Shown here one piece after another: positions 14,727-23,624 of a stretch of DNA of 43,488 bases (the stretch's first letter is position 1; the number at the start of each line of letters is the position of its first letter). A program made the position numbers and the translations under genes. The notes under the pieces were generated by a model that worked only from the letters and a program-made list of their open reading frames with translations, ran no database searches and had not been told where the DNA came from. Source of the stretch: HGM13233 sp964478515 (GTDB taxonomy: Bacteria; Bacillota; Clostridia; Oscillospirales; Ruminococcaceae); the NCBI GenBank assembly GCA_964478515.1, contig CAYZIL010000019.1:1-43488 (forward strand), read 5' to 3'.

Positions 14727-15650
14727 TTACAGAGTGTCTGCCGCGGCGGCGGCGAAAAAATCTGCCAGCTCGTCGTTGAGCGCCATCGCCGGCGGCTGGT
14801 CCCAACTGCCGACGGTATATACGTGTCCCGGCGGCTGTGCCCAGTCGGCGCCCACGCAGCGCAAGGTGTGGGGTATGCCGCGCTCGCTGAGCAGCGCCGC
14901 AAAAGCGAGCGTCTGCGCGTGGTACAGCGCGTCGCCGGTAAAGCTTACGAGCAGCAGCGGCGGCAGCGGCAGTCCCTCATCAAGGACGTCCGGAATGCTG
15001 AATGCCGCGTAAAACGGCGAGCGCGCCGGCGCGGCGCCGAGCAAAAAACGCCCCATTTCCAGCTGCAACGGGTGCGGCCCGACTTTAAGCGGCTCAAGCT
15101 CAAACAGCCCGCTGGTAACGGCAAGCGCCCGCAGTGCAAACGGCGGCGGCTCTACTTTATAAAGGCGCTGCAAGCGCGTGCTGCCGCACACTATTGCCGC
15201 CAGCGTTGCCAGGTGTCCGCCGGCGGAGTCGCCGGTAAGGCAGACGCGGCCGGTGTCGCAGCCGTAGTGCGCGCCGTGCTCTGCCAGCCAGCCGAATGCC
15301 GCGAAAATATCCTGTATCTGTGCGCCTATGCCACAGCGCGGCGCCAGCCGGTAGCTGATATTTACCACGGCAAAGCCGCGCGCCGCCAGGCTCATGCAGT
15401 AATATTTGTTCAGTTCCTTGTCGCCGTAAGCCCAACCGCCGCCGTGAATGTCGAATATCACCGGCAGCGCTGCCGGCGCGTTTATTGGCAAGTAGACGTC
15501 AAGGCGCTGCAGGCGGCTGCGTGTGCCGGCGTAAAAGATGTCGTCGTATTCGCGCACCCCTTTCGGCGCGGTCTGCGCCGCTTTTACCCGGGCGTCTTTG
15601 CGCCGGTTTTGCCGCCATTTGCGCATTATTGCGCACCGCTGTCGCAGCAT
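14727..15650 (-). CDS. Alpha/beta hydrolase, carboxylesterase of the HSL/BD-FAE type
   Basis: 307-residue hydrolase of small carboxylic esters, probably cytosolic (no signal peptide). The oxyanion-hole motif HGGGWAYGDKE and the nucleophile elbow GDSAGGHLA mark the hormone-sensitive-lipase-like esterases. The acid is probably the Asp in SFTGDALYHAQ, and the histidine is in PPGHVYTVGSWD near the end. The start at 15650 has GGAGGTGA four bases upstream; an in-frame ATG 13 codons earlier has no such site. It is divergent from the polysaccharide operon and stands alone. Substrate unknown; deacetylation of sugars is possible given the neighbourhood. Confidence 0.85.
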   Translation of the reverse strand: MLRQRCAIMRKWRQNRRKDARVKAAQTAPKGVREYDDIFYAGTRSRLQRLDVYLPINAPAALPVIFDIHGGGWAYGDKELNKYYCMSLAARGFAVVNISYRLAPRCGIGAQIQDIFAAFGWLAEHGAHYGCDTGRVCLTGDSAGGHLATLAAIVCGSTRLQRLYKVEPPPFALRALAVTSGLFELEPLKVGPHPLQLEMGRFLLGAAPARSPFYAAFSIPDVLDEGLPLPPLLLVSFTGDALYHAQTLAFAALLSERGIPHTLRCVGADWAQPPGHVYTVGSWDQPPAMALNDELADFFAAAAADTL

Positions 15651-15733
15651 CGACTCACCTCCGTTTTTCCCATTGTACCACAACGGCAAGCGGCGCGCGC
15701 GGCCAGTAAACTTGAAATAGACATATTATTGTA

Positions 15734-15746
15734 TTAAACTGTTTAA
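15734..15746. promoter_or_regulatory. Palindrome TTAAACTGTTTAA in the divergent promoter region
   Basis: Perfect 6+1+6 inverted repeat in the AT-rich 138-base gap between the esterase and the flippase gene. It could be an operator for one of the two genes. No regulator is assigned. Confidence 0.3.
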
Positions 15747-15788
15747 GATACTTTTGGATATTGCCGCTTGAGCGCGGCCGGAGGACAT

Positions 15789-17336
15789 ATGTCCAGAATA
15801 AAAAGCAGTATACGCAATGTCTCTTACGGCATCGGCTCGCAGGTTGTTATCGTGCTCGTCACACTGGCGACTCGCTCGCTGTTCGCCGCTTTGCTGGGTA
15901 AGGATTACCTCGGCCTTAACACCCTTTTTCAAAGCGTTATTTCCATTCTCTCGCTAACTGAACTGGGTTTCGGCTCGGCGGCGCTGTTTGCGCTCTACCG
16001 CCCTATTGCGGAAAACGACCGCGAGCGCATAGCCGGGCTCATGCACCTGTACGCGAAAATATATAAGATAATGTTTTTCGTGGTGCTCGGCTTCGGTCTG
16101 GCGCTGATGCCGTTCTTGCACTATCTTATTAAGGATATGCCCGACAACATTCGTCATTTGAACGTCATTTACCTGATGTTTGTGCTCAACTCGGCGGTGT
16201 CGTACCTGTTTTCCTACAAGCGCTCGCTGCTGTTTGCCGACCAGAAAAACTACAAGATTCTGACAGTCACTACGGTGATGAAGGTCGCTCTTTCGCTCTC
16301 GCAGCTTGTCGGCTTGTGGGTGACGCAGGGCAACTATTTTATCTATCTCGCCCTGATGATTTTTTTCACCTTCAGCGAAAACGTCTTTATTTCGGTGCAG
16401 GTCAAGCGCGAGTACCCGTGGCTGGGCGAATACAAAAAAACGCGCGTCAGCGACGCCGACAAGCACAGCCTTGTGTCCAACACCAAAGCGCTGCTGCTGC
16501 ACCGAATCGGCGCCATTGCCGTGCTGCAGTCCGACAACCTCATCACCTCCGCTTTTATAAATCTCGCCACCCTGGGCATATACTCTAACTACCAACTAAT
16601 TTGGCACACGCTGCAAACCGCCGTGAGCAACATCATGAACGGCCTGCAAGCGAGCATTGGTAACTTCAACGTCAGCGCGCCGCCCGAGCAGCGACTGGAT
16701 ATTTTCAATAAGCTGAATTTGGCAATGCAGCTTATCTGTTCATTTTGCACGGTGGGGCTGTTTTGCCTGTCTTCACCGGTCATAGACTTGATTTTCGGGG
16801 CGAGCTACGTCTTCCCCACCTCGACGGTGCTGATTATTTCGCTTTACTTCTACTTTCTGGTCATGCGCACCGCCCACCAGGTAATTAAAGATACCTGCGG
16901 TCTTTTCCGTCCCGACCGCTACAAGCCGCTGGTAGAAGCGGTATTCAACGTTGTATTTTCAATTATTCTCGTAAAGCTCATCGGCTTTAACGGCGTGCTC
17001 ATAGCGACGATTGCCGACAACCTGCTCATCGCCTACCCGGTAGAGGTCTATGTGGTTTTCAAATACGCGCTCGGCACCGATATGTGGAAATACTACCGCC
17101 GCTTTTTCGTTAACCTGGCTGTGCTGGCGGTACAAATGGGCGCAACCTGGTTTGCCTGTTCGCTCGTCGGCCCGGGCGGCATTGCCGGAATTGCCATAAA
17201 GGCGGTCATCTGCTGCACAGTGCCCAACGCCGTGAGTCTGCTCGCCTTTTACCGCACCCGCAGCTTTAAGGAACTTGCCGCCACCGCCCGCCGGCTCATT
17301 GCGGAGCGCGGCGACCGAAAAAAGGAGACTGTGTGA
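15789..17336 (+). CDS. Polysaccharide flippase (Wzx-like, PST/MOP superfamily)
   Basis: 515-residue integral membrane protein with about 12-14 hydrophobic helices. It probably flips undecaprenyl-linked oligosaccharide across the membrane. The N-terminal IGSQVVIVLVTLATRSLFAALLGKDYLGLNTLFQ and ELGFGSAALFALYRP are characteristic of the Wzx/RfbX proteins of Bacillota. The ATG at 15789 has GGAGG five bases upstream. It is first in a five-gene run with overlapping ends (flippase, three glycosyltransferases, polymerase), which supports the function. Its stop overlaps the next start. Confidence 0.9.
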   Translation: MSRIKSSIRNVSYGIGSQVVIVLVTLATRSLFAALLGKDYLGLNTLFQSVISILSLTELGFGSAALFALYRPIAENDRERIAGLMHLYAKIYKIMFFVVLGFGLALMPFLHYLIKDMPDNIRHLNVIYLMFVLNSAVSYLFSYKRSLLFADQKNYKILTVTTVMKVALSLSQLVGLWVTQGNYFIYLALMIFFTFSENVFISVQVKREYPWLGEYKKTRVSDADKHSLVSNTKALLLHRIGAIAVLQSDNLITSAFINLATLGIYSNYQLIWHTLQTAVSNIMNGLQASIGNFNVSAPPEQRLDIFNKLNLAMQLICSFCTVGLFCLSSPVIDLIFGASYVFPTSTVLIISLYFYFLVMRTAHQVIKDTCGLFRPDRYKPLVEAVFNVVFSIILVKLIGFNGVLIATIADNLLIAYPVEVYVVFKYALGTDMWKYYRRFFVNLAVLAVQMGATWFACSLVGPGGIAGIAIKAVICCTVPNAVSLLAFYRTRSFKELAATARRLIAERGDRKKETV

Positions 17337-18325
17337 TGGACGTAAGCATAATAATTCCCGTTTACAATGTCGACAGCTATCTGCCCGCCTGTCTGGACTC
17401 GGTGCTGGCGCAGGACTTCAGCGGCAGTTTTGAAATAATTGTCGTCAACGACGGCTCTACCGACGCCGGCGCGCGCATTGCCGACGAATACGCGGCGCTC
17501 CACCCGCAGCTCATTCGCGTTATCCACCAGGCCAACGCGGGTCTCGGCGGCGCGCGCAACACCGGCATTGCCGCCGCCGCGGGCGACTATCTGCTTTTCG
17601 TCGACAGCGACGACACCGTCGCCCCAGACATGCTCTCGACGCTGTTCGGGCTGGCCGCCGCGCACGGCGCAGACATGGCCGTGTGCGGTATGCGTGTCGT
17701 CGGCGAGGACGGCCGCACTATAGAGACTATAGCGGAGGATATGCCCGAGAATACCGCCCTGCCGCCGGCCTCGCGCCCCGACATGCTGCTGTGCCACCCC
17801 GTGGCCTGGAACCGGCTGACCCGACGGCGCGTTTTTACCGACAACAATATTCTTTTCCCGCCGCGCACCTGGTACGAGGATTTGCGCACGACCCCAAAGC
17901 TGCTGCTCGGCTGCGACAGCGTCGTATTTACCCGCAAGCCGCTGTACAACTACCTGCGCCGCAGCGGCTCAATAACCAACAACCGCAACGTGCGCCGCAA
18001 CCGCGAAATAGTCGACGCCTTCGACGACCTTATACTGTATTTCCGCGACAACGGTCTTTTTGACAGCTGCCGCGACGAGCTGGAGTTTCTCTGCGTCAGT
18101 CATCTTTTTCTGGCGGCGTCCGTGCGCGTGCTGCGCGTCGACCCCGACAGCGAGCTGCTGGCCATGTTCCGCGAATATCTTTTCAATGCCTTTCCCGAAT
18201 GGCGCTCAAACCGCTATCTTTCCCGCATGAGACGCCTGCAGCGCCTGGCGCTCAAGCTGTGCGACGCGCGCCGTTACCGGCTGCTGGCGCTGCTGTTCAA
18301 AGTTAAGGACGGAGCGCGCTTATGA
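17336..18325 (+). CDS. Glycosyltransferase family 2
   Basis: 329-residue cytosolic transferase with a GT-A fold. The nucleotide-sugar site is intact: SIIIPVYNV at the start, VVNDGSTD (about 35), NAGLGGARNTG (about 66) and the metal-binding VDSDD (about 88). The C-terminal half has LYNYLRRSGSITNN, seen in capsule and exopolysaccharide transferases. No transmembrane segment. The ATG at 17336 overlaps the flippase stop; a GTG one codon earlier is possible. Sugar specificity cannot be predicted. Confidence 0.92.
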   Translation: MDVSIIIPVYNVDSYLPACLDSVLAQDFSGSFEIIVVNDGSTDAGARIADEYAALHPQLIRVIHQANAGLGGARNTGIAAAAGDYLLFVDSDDTVAPDMLSTLFGLAAAHGADMAVCGMRVVGEDGRTIETIAEDMPENTALPPASRPDMLLCHPVAWNRLTRRRVFTDNNILFPPRTWYEDLRTTPKLLLGCDSVVFTRKPLYNYLRRSGSITNNRNVRRNREIVDAFDDLILYFRDNGLFDSCRDELEFLCVSHLFLAASVRVLRVDPDSELLAMFREYLFNAFPEWRSNRYLSRMRRLQRLALKLCDARRYRLLALLFKVKDGARL

Positions 18326-19284
18326 AACAGGTAAGCGTCATTGTTCCCGCCTGGCGGGCGGAAAAGTGTCTTGGCGACTGTCTTGACTCGCTGCTTGCCC
18401 AAAGCGCCGATATTGAGGTGCTGGCGGTAGACGACGGCTCTGACGACCGCACCGGCGCAATAATAGACGAGTACGCGGCGCGGCGTCCCGACGTCGTGCG
18501 CGCTTTTCACAAGCCAAACGGCGGACAGGGCTCGGCGCGCAACCTGGCGCTGGGCGCCGCCGGCGGTGAATATGTCGGTTTTGCGGACGCCGACGACACT
18601 GTAGAGCCTGATATGTTCGCGCAGCTGTACGCCGCCGCCAAAAAAGCCGACGCCGACATTGCCGTGTGCAACGCACTCGGCCACTGCGCGAGCGGCACGC
18701 AGGTAATTGAGTTGTGCGGGTTTACTTCGCCGCTGCTGATGGCGGGCTCGGTCTGGAATAAAATATACCGCCGCGCGCTTGTCGGCGAGCTGCGCTTTCC
18801 CGAACGGCGGCTGTGGTACGAGGATCTTGAGTTCAGCGCAGAGCTGGCAATGCTCGCCAAAAACAGCGTCACGGTTCCGCGGCCGCTCTACCATTACAAC
18901 CAGTTTGACGAGTCGACCATCCGCAACCGCAACGCGCGCAAAAATCTTGACATCATCGCCATTTTCGACGGCATCTTCGCTTATGCCGACGCGCGCGGAC
19001 TCTCGGCGGCAATGGCGCTGCCGCTGCAAGCGCTCGTCGCCGACCACATTCTGGTGCAAAGCGTCGGCCGCGTCGCCGTCATGGACTCGCCTGAGCGCGC
19101 CGCGGTAATAGACGAACTGGTCGCCTACGCGCGCCGCCGCTGCCCCGAACTGAGCGGCGAAGCGCTGAAATTACTGCCGAAAAACAGCTCCGTAATTGCA
19201 AAACTCAACTACCGCGGCGGCTGGAAGGTCTCGCGCGCACTGCTCGGCGCCAACGCGGCGCTGCGCGGAAAGGCAAAACAATGA
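18322..19284 (+). CDS. Glycosyltransferase family 2
   Basis: 320-residue GT-A transferase, a close relative of the preceding gene in layout. It shows VSVIVPAWRAEKCLGDCLDSLLAQ, AVDDGSDD, NGGQGSARNLALG and ADADDT for nucleotide-sugar and metal binding, and LYHYNQFDESTIRN in the second half. It overlaps the previous gene by four bases (ATGA) and the next by four. The two GT2 genes may come from an old duplication, but they are well diverged and probably add different residues. Confidence 0.92.
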   Translation: MKQVSVIVPAWRAEKCLGDCLDSLLAQSADIEVLAVDDGSDDRTGAIIDEYAARRPDVVRAFHKPNGGQGSARNLALGAAGGEYVGFADADDTVEPDMFAQLYAAAKKADADIAVCNALGHCASGTQVIELCGFTSPLLMAGSVWNKIYRRALVGELRFPERRLWYEDLEFSAELAMLAKNSVTVPRPLYHYNQFDESTIRNRNARKNLDIIAIFDGIFAYADARGLSAAMALPLQALVADHILVQSVGRVAVMDSPERAAVIDELVAYARRRCPELSGEALKLLPKNSSVIAKLNYRGGWKVSRALLGANAALRGKAKQ

Positions 19285-20429
19285 AAAAAATATATATAAC
19301 CGCTCTGCACCTGTCCCACGGCGGCGTCGAAAACGTCATTTGCAACCTTTCAAACGCGCTGACGCGCCGCGGCTTTGCGGTGGAAATACTGTGCAGCTAC
19401 AATTTGGGCGCGCCGGTCTATGAATTGGACCCGGCAGTAAAAGTCACCTATCTCACCGACGCGCGCCCCAACCGCGCCGAGCTGAAAAGCGCTCTGCGCT
19501 CGTTTTCTTTCGCCGCAATAATCCGTGAGGGTCTTGCGGCGGCGCGCACGCTGCGGCTGAAGAAAAGCACCATGGCAGCCGCACTCGCCGCCATTGACAG
19601 CGGCGCCGTTATCAGCACGCGCAACGAGCACTCGGTATTGCTGTCGCGCTGCGGCCGGCCAGGCGTGCTCAAAATAGCTCAGCTGCACCACGACCACCGT
19701 TTCGACAAAAAGCTGCTGCGCGATTTTCGCCGCCGCTACGGGAATATTGACTATTTCGCGCTGCTCACCGCCCAACTGCGCGACGAGGTCGCGGCGATAA
19801 TGGCGCCGCACAACCAACACACAAAAGTTATTTGCGTGCCGAACTTCCTTGCCGATTGCCGCGGGCCGCGCGCCGAAAAACAGCCGCGAATGCTCAGCGT
19901 CGGCCGGCTGTCGCCGGAAAAGGGGTTTGACAGGCTGCTTGACGCCTGGGCGCTGATTGTCGCCAGTTGTCCCGAACTGAGGCTGGATATTGTCGGCGAC
20001 GGCGTCTGCCGCGGCGAGCTTGAAACGCAGGCGGCACGGCTGGGCATTGAGAACAGCGTCACGTTTTACGGCATGCTGCCGCACGGCGAGGCACTGAATA
20101 TGATGTCGCGCTCGCTCGCCTACTTAATGGCCTCGCGCAGCGAGGGTCTGCCGCTGGTGGTAATAGAGTCAATGAGCTGTGCCACTGTGCCGGTGGCGTA
20201 CGACGTGCGCGTCGGCCCGCGGGCGATAATCAGCGACGCCCGCGACGGTTTCCTTGTTCGCGACGGCGACGCCGCCACGTTCGCGGCCGCGGCAGTAAAG
20301 CTGGCGCGCGACGAAAAAATGCGCGGGGAAATGGAGCGAAGCGCAGCCGAGACCGCTTTGCGTTACAGCGAGGACGCTGTCATGCAGCAGTGGCTGTCGC
20401 TGCTTAGCGAGGTAAAAGATGGACAATAA
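19281..20429 (+). CDS. Glycosyltransferase family 4 (GT-B fold)
   Basis: 382-residue retaining transferase. The N-terminal ALHLSHGGVENVICNLSNAL is the acceptor-side glycine-rich loop. The C-terminal domain begins at MLSVGRLSPEKGFDRLLDAW, and the E-x7-E donor motif is in SEGLPLVVIESMSC, followed by VGPRAII. No signal peptide or membrane segment. It overlaps both neighbours, so it is translated together with the GT2 genes and the polymerase. Confidence 0.93.
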   Translation: MKKIYITALHLSHGGVENVICNLSNALTRRGFAVEILCSYNLGAPVYELDPAVKVTYLTDARPNRAELKSALRSFSFAAIIREGLAAARTLRLKKSTMAAALAAIDSGAVISTRNEHSVLLSRCGRPGVLKIAQLHHDHRFDKKLLRDFRRRYGNIDYFALLTAQLRDEVAAIMAPHNQHTKVICVPNFLADCRGPRAEKQPRMLSVGRLSPEKGFDRLLDAWALIVASCPELRLDIVGDGVCRGELETQAARLGIENSVTFYGMLPHGEALNMMSRSLAYLMASRSEGLPLVVIESMSCATVPVAYDVRVGPRAIISDARDGFLVRDGDAATFAAAAVKLARDEKMRGEMERSAAETALRYSEDAVMQQWLSLLSEVKDGQ

Positions 20430-21903
20430 ACTGACCCGGCGCGGCGTGTCGCAGCGCGCGGCGCGTGTGCTGCTGTACGCGCTTATCTGCATGCAGCCGC
20501 TGTTAGACGTCGCTGCCTATTTCTTGCGCCGGAGCGGCGACAGCATGCCGATAACCCTGCTGCGCGGCGCGCTGCTGGTCGCCGTTTTCATTACCGCTTT
20601 TATTTCCAGCGACAACAAGCGCGCCTATTTTATTTGCGCCGCGCTCGTCGGGCTGTTTTTCGCCGCCCACGCCGGCGTTCATTTTGCGCTGGGCTACCGC
20701 TCGCTCAGCGGCGACATTGCCGACTACGCCCGCGTCGCCCAACTGCCGCTGTACACTATTGCTTTCATCACGCTGCTGCGGCGCGCCGGCGAGCCCTTTG
20801 AGCTGCTCGCGCGCGCTTTTACCGTAAACCTGGGCACCATCGTGCTGGTCATAGCGCTCTCCTACGCGCTGGGCATGCCGGAATACACCTACGGGGACTA
20901 CGGTATAGACATTGGCGTAATGGGCTGGTTCGCCGCCAAAAACGCCCAGAGCTCCATTTTGGTCATAATGTCGCCGCTGATACTCTGCTGGCTGTACGGC
21001 AAAAAGAATCCTCTCTGGTTCTATCTCGGCGCGACGCTAGATTTGGGACTGCTGTTTTTCACCGGCAGCAGACTTTGCTATTACGGTCTGCTTTTATACT
21101 GCGTCGGTTTCTGCGTCGTAATGCTGCTCACCCACCGCTTTGTCTGGCAGCGCTGCGCTTTTATTGTGCTTGTAATGCTCGCAGCCGTCGGCTGTTACCG
21201 CTATTCGCCCATGACGCAGCGCATGAATACCATGTACGCGGCTTTTGACGTTGCGCAGCAGCGCGTCGACGACTTGAGCGAGTCCAGCTGGGACCTTGAG
21301 TACACAATTAATTCGCAGCGCTACGAGGTCATCTACGGCGATATTTACGAAAACATGACCGGCGCCATGTGCGACGAGTTCGGCACCGAGTCGGTCGCGC
21401 AGGCCTACGGCTGGCTTACAGACAGCAATTCCATCTCTGACGTGCGCGCCCAGAAACAGACCTACGCGCGGCTGCGCTTTGCCGAAATGCCGCTTAGCGT
21501 CAGACTTTTCGGTATGGAACAGGCCGATTTCACGCTCGGCAGCTACAATTACGACTTTGAGACCGATTATTCCGGTATTTTTTACAGCTACGGTTATATT
21601 GGAATTATGCTGTTCGCCGCTTTTATTCTCTACTTTATAGTCCGCGCTCTGGCGGCGCTGTGGCGGCATTCCGAGTATTTTATGACCCCGACAGCGCTGT
21701 GCGATTGTATGGCGCTGTGCGTTATGCTCGCCGCCGCGGAGTTTTCCGGTCACATATTCCGCCGGCCCAACGTGACAATCTATTTTGCGCTGCTGCTCGC
21801 GGCGCTCTGGCTGTTTTGCGGCGACGCGGCCACTCTGGACAGCGGCGGTCGCTGGCAATTGCTGCCACTGTTTCCCAACGGAAAACGCAAGAACCGAAAA
21901 TAA
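20419..21903 (+). CDS. O-antigen ligase/polymerase-like membrane protein (Wzy-like)
   Basis: 494-residue polytopic membrane protein with about ten to twelve hydrophobic helices and a large polar loop in the middle (about 270-385, soluble and rich in Asp/Glu/Ser). This is the topology of Wzy polymerases and O-antigen ligases, which join undecaprenyl-linked repeat units outside the membrane. Sequence conservation in this family is low, so the call rests on topology and on its place after a flippase and three transferases. The start overlaps the GT4 gene by 11 bases. Confidence 0.78.
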   Translation: MDNKLTRRGVSQRAARVLLYALICMQPLLDVAAYFLRRSGDSMPITLLRGALLVAVFITAFISSDNKRAYFICAALVGLFFAAHAGVHFALGYRSLSGDIADYARVAQLPLYTIAFITLLRRAGEPFELLARAFTVNLGTIVLVIALSYALGMPEYTYGDYGIDIGVMGWFAAKNAQSSILVIMSPLILCWLYGKKNPLWFYLGATLDLGLLFFTGSRLCYYGLLLYCVGFCVVMLLTHRFVWQRCAFIVLVMLAAVGCYRYSPMTQRMNTMYAAFDVAQQRVDDLSESSWDLEYTINSQRYEVIYGDIYENMTGAMCDEFGTESVAQAYGWLTDSNSISDVRAQKQTYARLRFAEMPLSVRLFGMEQADFTLGSYNYDFETDYSGIFYSYGYIGIMLFAAFILYFIVRALAALWRHSEYFMTPTALCDCMALCVMLAAAEFSGHIFRRPNVTIYFALLLAALWLFCGDAATLDSGGRWQLLPLFPNGKRKNRK

Positions 21904-21970
21904 AACATTGCTCTTTTACCGTTATAGTTGTAAAATGTAATACATATTTTTACCAGAGAGCTTGTGCTTG

Positions 21971-22684
21971 ATGAAAAAGAAAAAGAAGATTGCCCTGATT
22001 TTGCTTATCACCGCAGTCATCCTGTTGGTAATACTTGTCGCATATTTGGCACTGCGCAACATAGTGCCGGATTTTATTGACGTGCTTCGCAGCGGCGACG
22101 AAGGACAGGTGGAGGACTATATCCGCTCTCAGGGCACCTTCACCGGCGTGTTGGTAACCGCCGTGCTGCAATCGCTGCAAATACTGTCAATCTTCCTGTC
22201 CAGCGTGCCCATCCAGGTAGCAGCCGGTATCATCTTCGGGTTCTGGCGGGGTTTTCTTATCTGCTTTTTCAGCGCCGGGCTGACACATTTGGGAGTTTTC
22301 ATGCTGGTGCGCCGCATTGGCGACAAGCTGGGAGTGTTGGAGGAGACCGATACTACGGTACGCCGCTGGCGTTTTCTGCGCAATTCCGAGCACCCGGCCT
22401 TTTCGCTGTTGCTGCTCTTCCTAATTCCGCTGCTGCCGAACGGCATAATTCCCTACCTTGCCGCCAAGAGCAAAATAAGCCGCCGCGATTTTGCCATCGT
22501 GTTTGCCTTGGGCAACTGTCCGTCAATACTGATTTTCTGCGCAGTCGGCAGCCGCATACTCAGCGGCGACTATTTAATTGCCGGCTTGCTGATACTCGCT
22601 CAGCTGGTCATAATGCTAACGCTGTACCTGTGCCGCGAAAAACTGTTTGTCCTGGCGGAAAAGTACCAGTTTGACATCCACTAA
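21971..22684 (+). CDS. VTT-domain (DedA/TVP38-like) membrane protein
   Basis: 237-residue inner-membrane protein with a Lys-rich start (MKKKKK), one N-terminal helix and a SNARE-associated/VTT core of four to five segments. The core motifs are visible: PIQVAAGIIFGFWRGFLICFFSA (cf. AGxxFG) and FLIPLLPNGIIPYLAAKSKIS, the re-entrant loop with its conserved prolines. Relatives have been linked to lipid scrambling and, for some DedA proteins, undecaprenyl phosphate recycling. That would suit a polysaccharide operon, but the link here is inference. TTG at 21962 is an alternative start. Confidence 0.87.
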   Translation: MKKKKKIALILLITAVILLVILVAYLALRNIVPDFIDVLRSGDEGQVEDYIRSQGTFTGVLVTAVLQSLQILSIFLSSVPIQVAAGIIFGFWRGFLICFFSAGLTHLGVFMLVRRIGDKLGVLEETDTTVRRWRFLRNSEHPAFSLLLLFLIPLLPNGIIPYLAAKSKISRRDFAIVFALGNCPSILIFCAVGSRILSGDYLIAGLLILAQLVIMLTLYLCREKLFVLAEKYQFDIH

Positions 22685-22739
22685 AACGCGCGGCGCCGAA
22701 TTTGTTATGTCTGTCTTTACCGCACACTGTAAATAAACT

Positions 22740-22775
22740 GCGGACCGGCCGTTTGGCCGGTCCGCTATTATTTTT
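22740..22775 (+). terminator. Terminator after the polysaccharide / VTT genes
   Basis: GCGGACCGGCC pairs perfectly with GGCCGGTCCGC around GTTT and is followed by TATTATTTTT. Confidence 0.93.
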
Positions 22776-22783
22776 GCTTCAGC

Positions 22784-23117
22784 ATTCACAGTGCTCAGAA
22801 GCCGGTCGCCGTGCAAGTGTAATTAAACGCTTAAGCAAACACAAAGCGATAAGTTTGAACGCAAAAGCGCAGCAAACGAAAACGAGTGGCACGCCGCAAG
22901 CGCAAAGCTTACAGGAAACTAAGATGCTATCCGCTTGCAGTATAAGGAAAAATGGGGCGTCGGGGCTAAGTGGACAAGCCGGCGCGTTCCATTGGCCGCC
23001 GGCATAACGTCCCGCATGCTTACAGCACCGTGTTCTTTACTATTTCAGGGGTAATTCGTTTGCTATTGCCGCAAGCGTCTTTATGCCGAGCGGTATTTTG
23101 CCCATATAGCCTTGTGC
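22784..23117 (-). repeat. Diverged dispersed repeat, copy B
   Basis: Occupies most of the 610-base gap before the HPr-like gene. It shares ordered blocks with 14498-14697 but has a longer middle (about 140 extra bases). On the minus strand its end still reads MGKIPLGIKTLAAIANELP, similar to the peptide in copy A. No intact ORF. The rest of the gap holds a terminator before it and a promoter-operator region after it. Confidence 0.6.
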
Positions 23118-23221
23118 GCAGCTCCGCCGTTATGAAACGCCATATATTGCGAAATATTAGACAAAAAGTATTACCTGTTATTGTCTATTTTGTCCTCAAG
23201 GGAGAAATTAAGCACTTGCTA

Positions 23222-23263
23222 TTGCATTATTTGCACAAATATCATATGATGTGATTGTGCAAA
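23222..23263 (+). promoter_or_regulatory. Promoter with operator-like inverted repeat before the HPr-like gene
   Basis: TTGCAT (23222-23227) and TATGAT (23245-23250) are 17 bases apart. Over the -10 lies a perfect inverted repeat, TTTGCACAA (23230-23238) and TTGTGCAAA (23255-23263). Its spacer holds a further palindrome, ATCATATGAT. It looks like a repressor site, though an RNA hairpin is also possible. Confidence 0.5.
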
Positions 23264-23298
23264 AGGCACAAAGACAAACGGATAAGGAGTGATTGAGA

Positions 23299-23517
23299 AT
23301 GGTAAAGAATATCCGTCTTAAAAACATGGAGGACATCTGCAAGCTGCACGACGAGGCGGCAAAGTATTACGGTGACGTCGGCGTCCACAGCGACAGCACT
23401 ATAGTCGACGCCAAGTCCCTGCTGGGTCTTATGTCGCTCGACTTGAGCAAACCGCTGGTATGCGTCAGCGAGGACAAAGCCTTTTATCGCCACATCAACT
23501 CGCTGCTCGTCGGCTGA
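23299..23517 (+). CDS. HPr-like phosphocarrier-domain protein lacking His15
   Basis: 72-residue cytosolic protein with the HPr fold. KSLLGLMSLDLSKPL matches the HPr region around Ser46 (KSIMGVMSL in HPr), so the regulatory serine is kept. The N-terminal loop that carries the phosphorylated His15 (GIHARPA) is absent; the segment reads NMEDICKLHDEAAKYY instead. It cannot accept phosphate from enzyme I in the usual way and recalls Crh, which also lacks the histidine. ATG at 23299 has AAGGAG nine bases upstream. It is a single-gene transcript next to a PTS operon and may be a regulatory partner of it. Confidence 0.82.
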   Translation: MVKNIRLKNMEDICKLHDEAAKYYGDVGVHSDSTIVDAKSLLGLMSLDLSKPLVCVSEDKAFYRHINSLLVG

Positions 23518-23590
23518 GTTCAGGCGTCCACATGTGCGGCGAACAAGCGCCGCGGCAATGCAGCGTCAGCGCTGCAAAATCCGATAGTTT

Positions 23591-23624
23591 CCGGAGACAC
23601 TCGCGTGTCTCCGGTTTTATTTTT
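23591..23624 (+). terminator. Terminator after the HPr-like gene
   Basis: CCGGAGACAC pairs perfectly with GTGTCTCCGG around TCGC and is followed by TTTTATTTTT. Confidence 0.94.
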
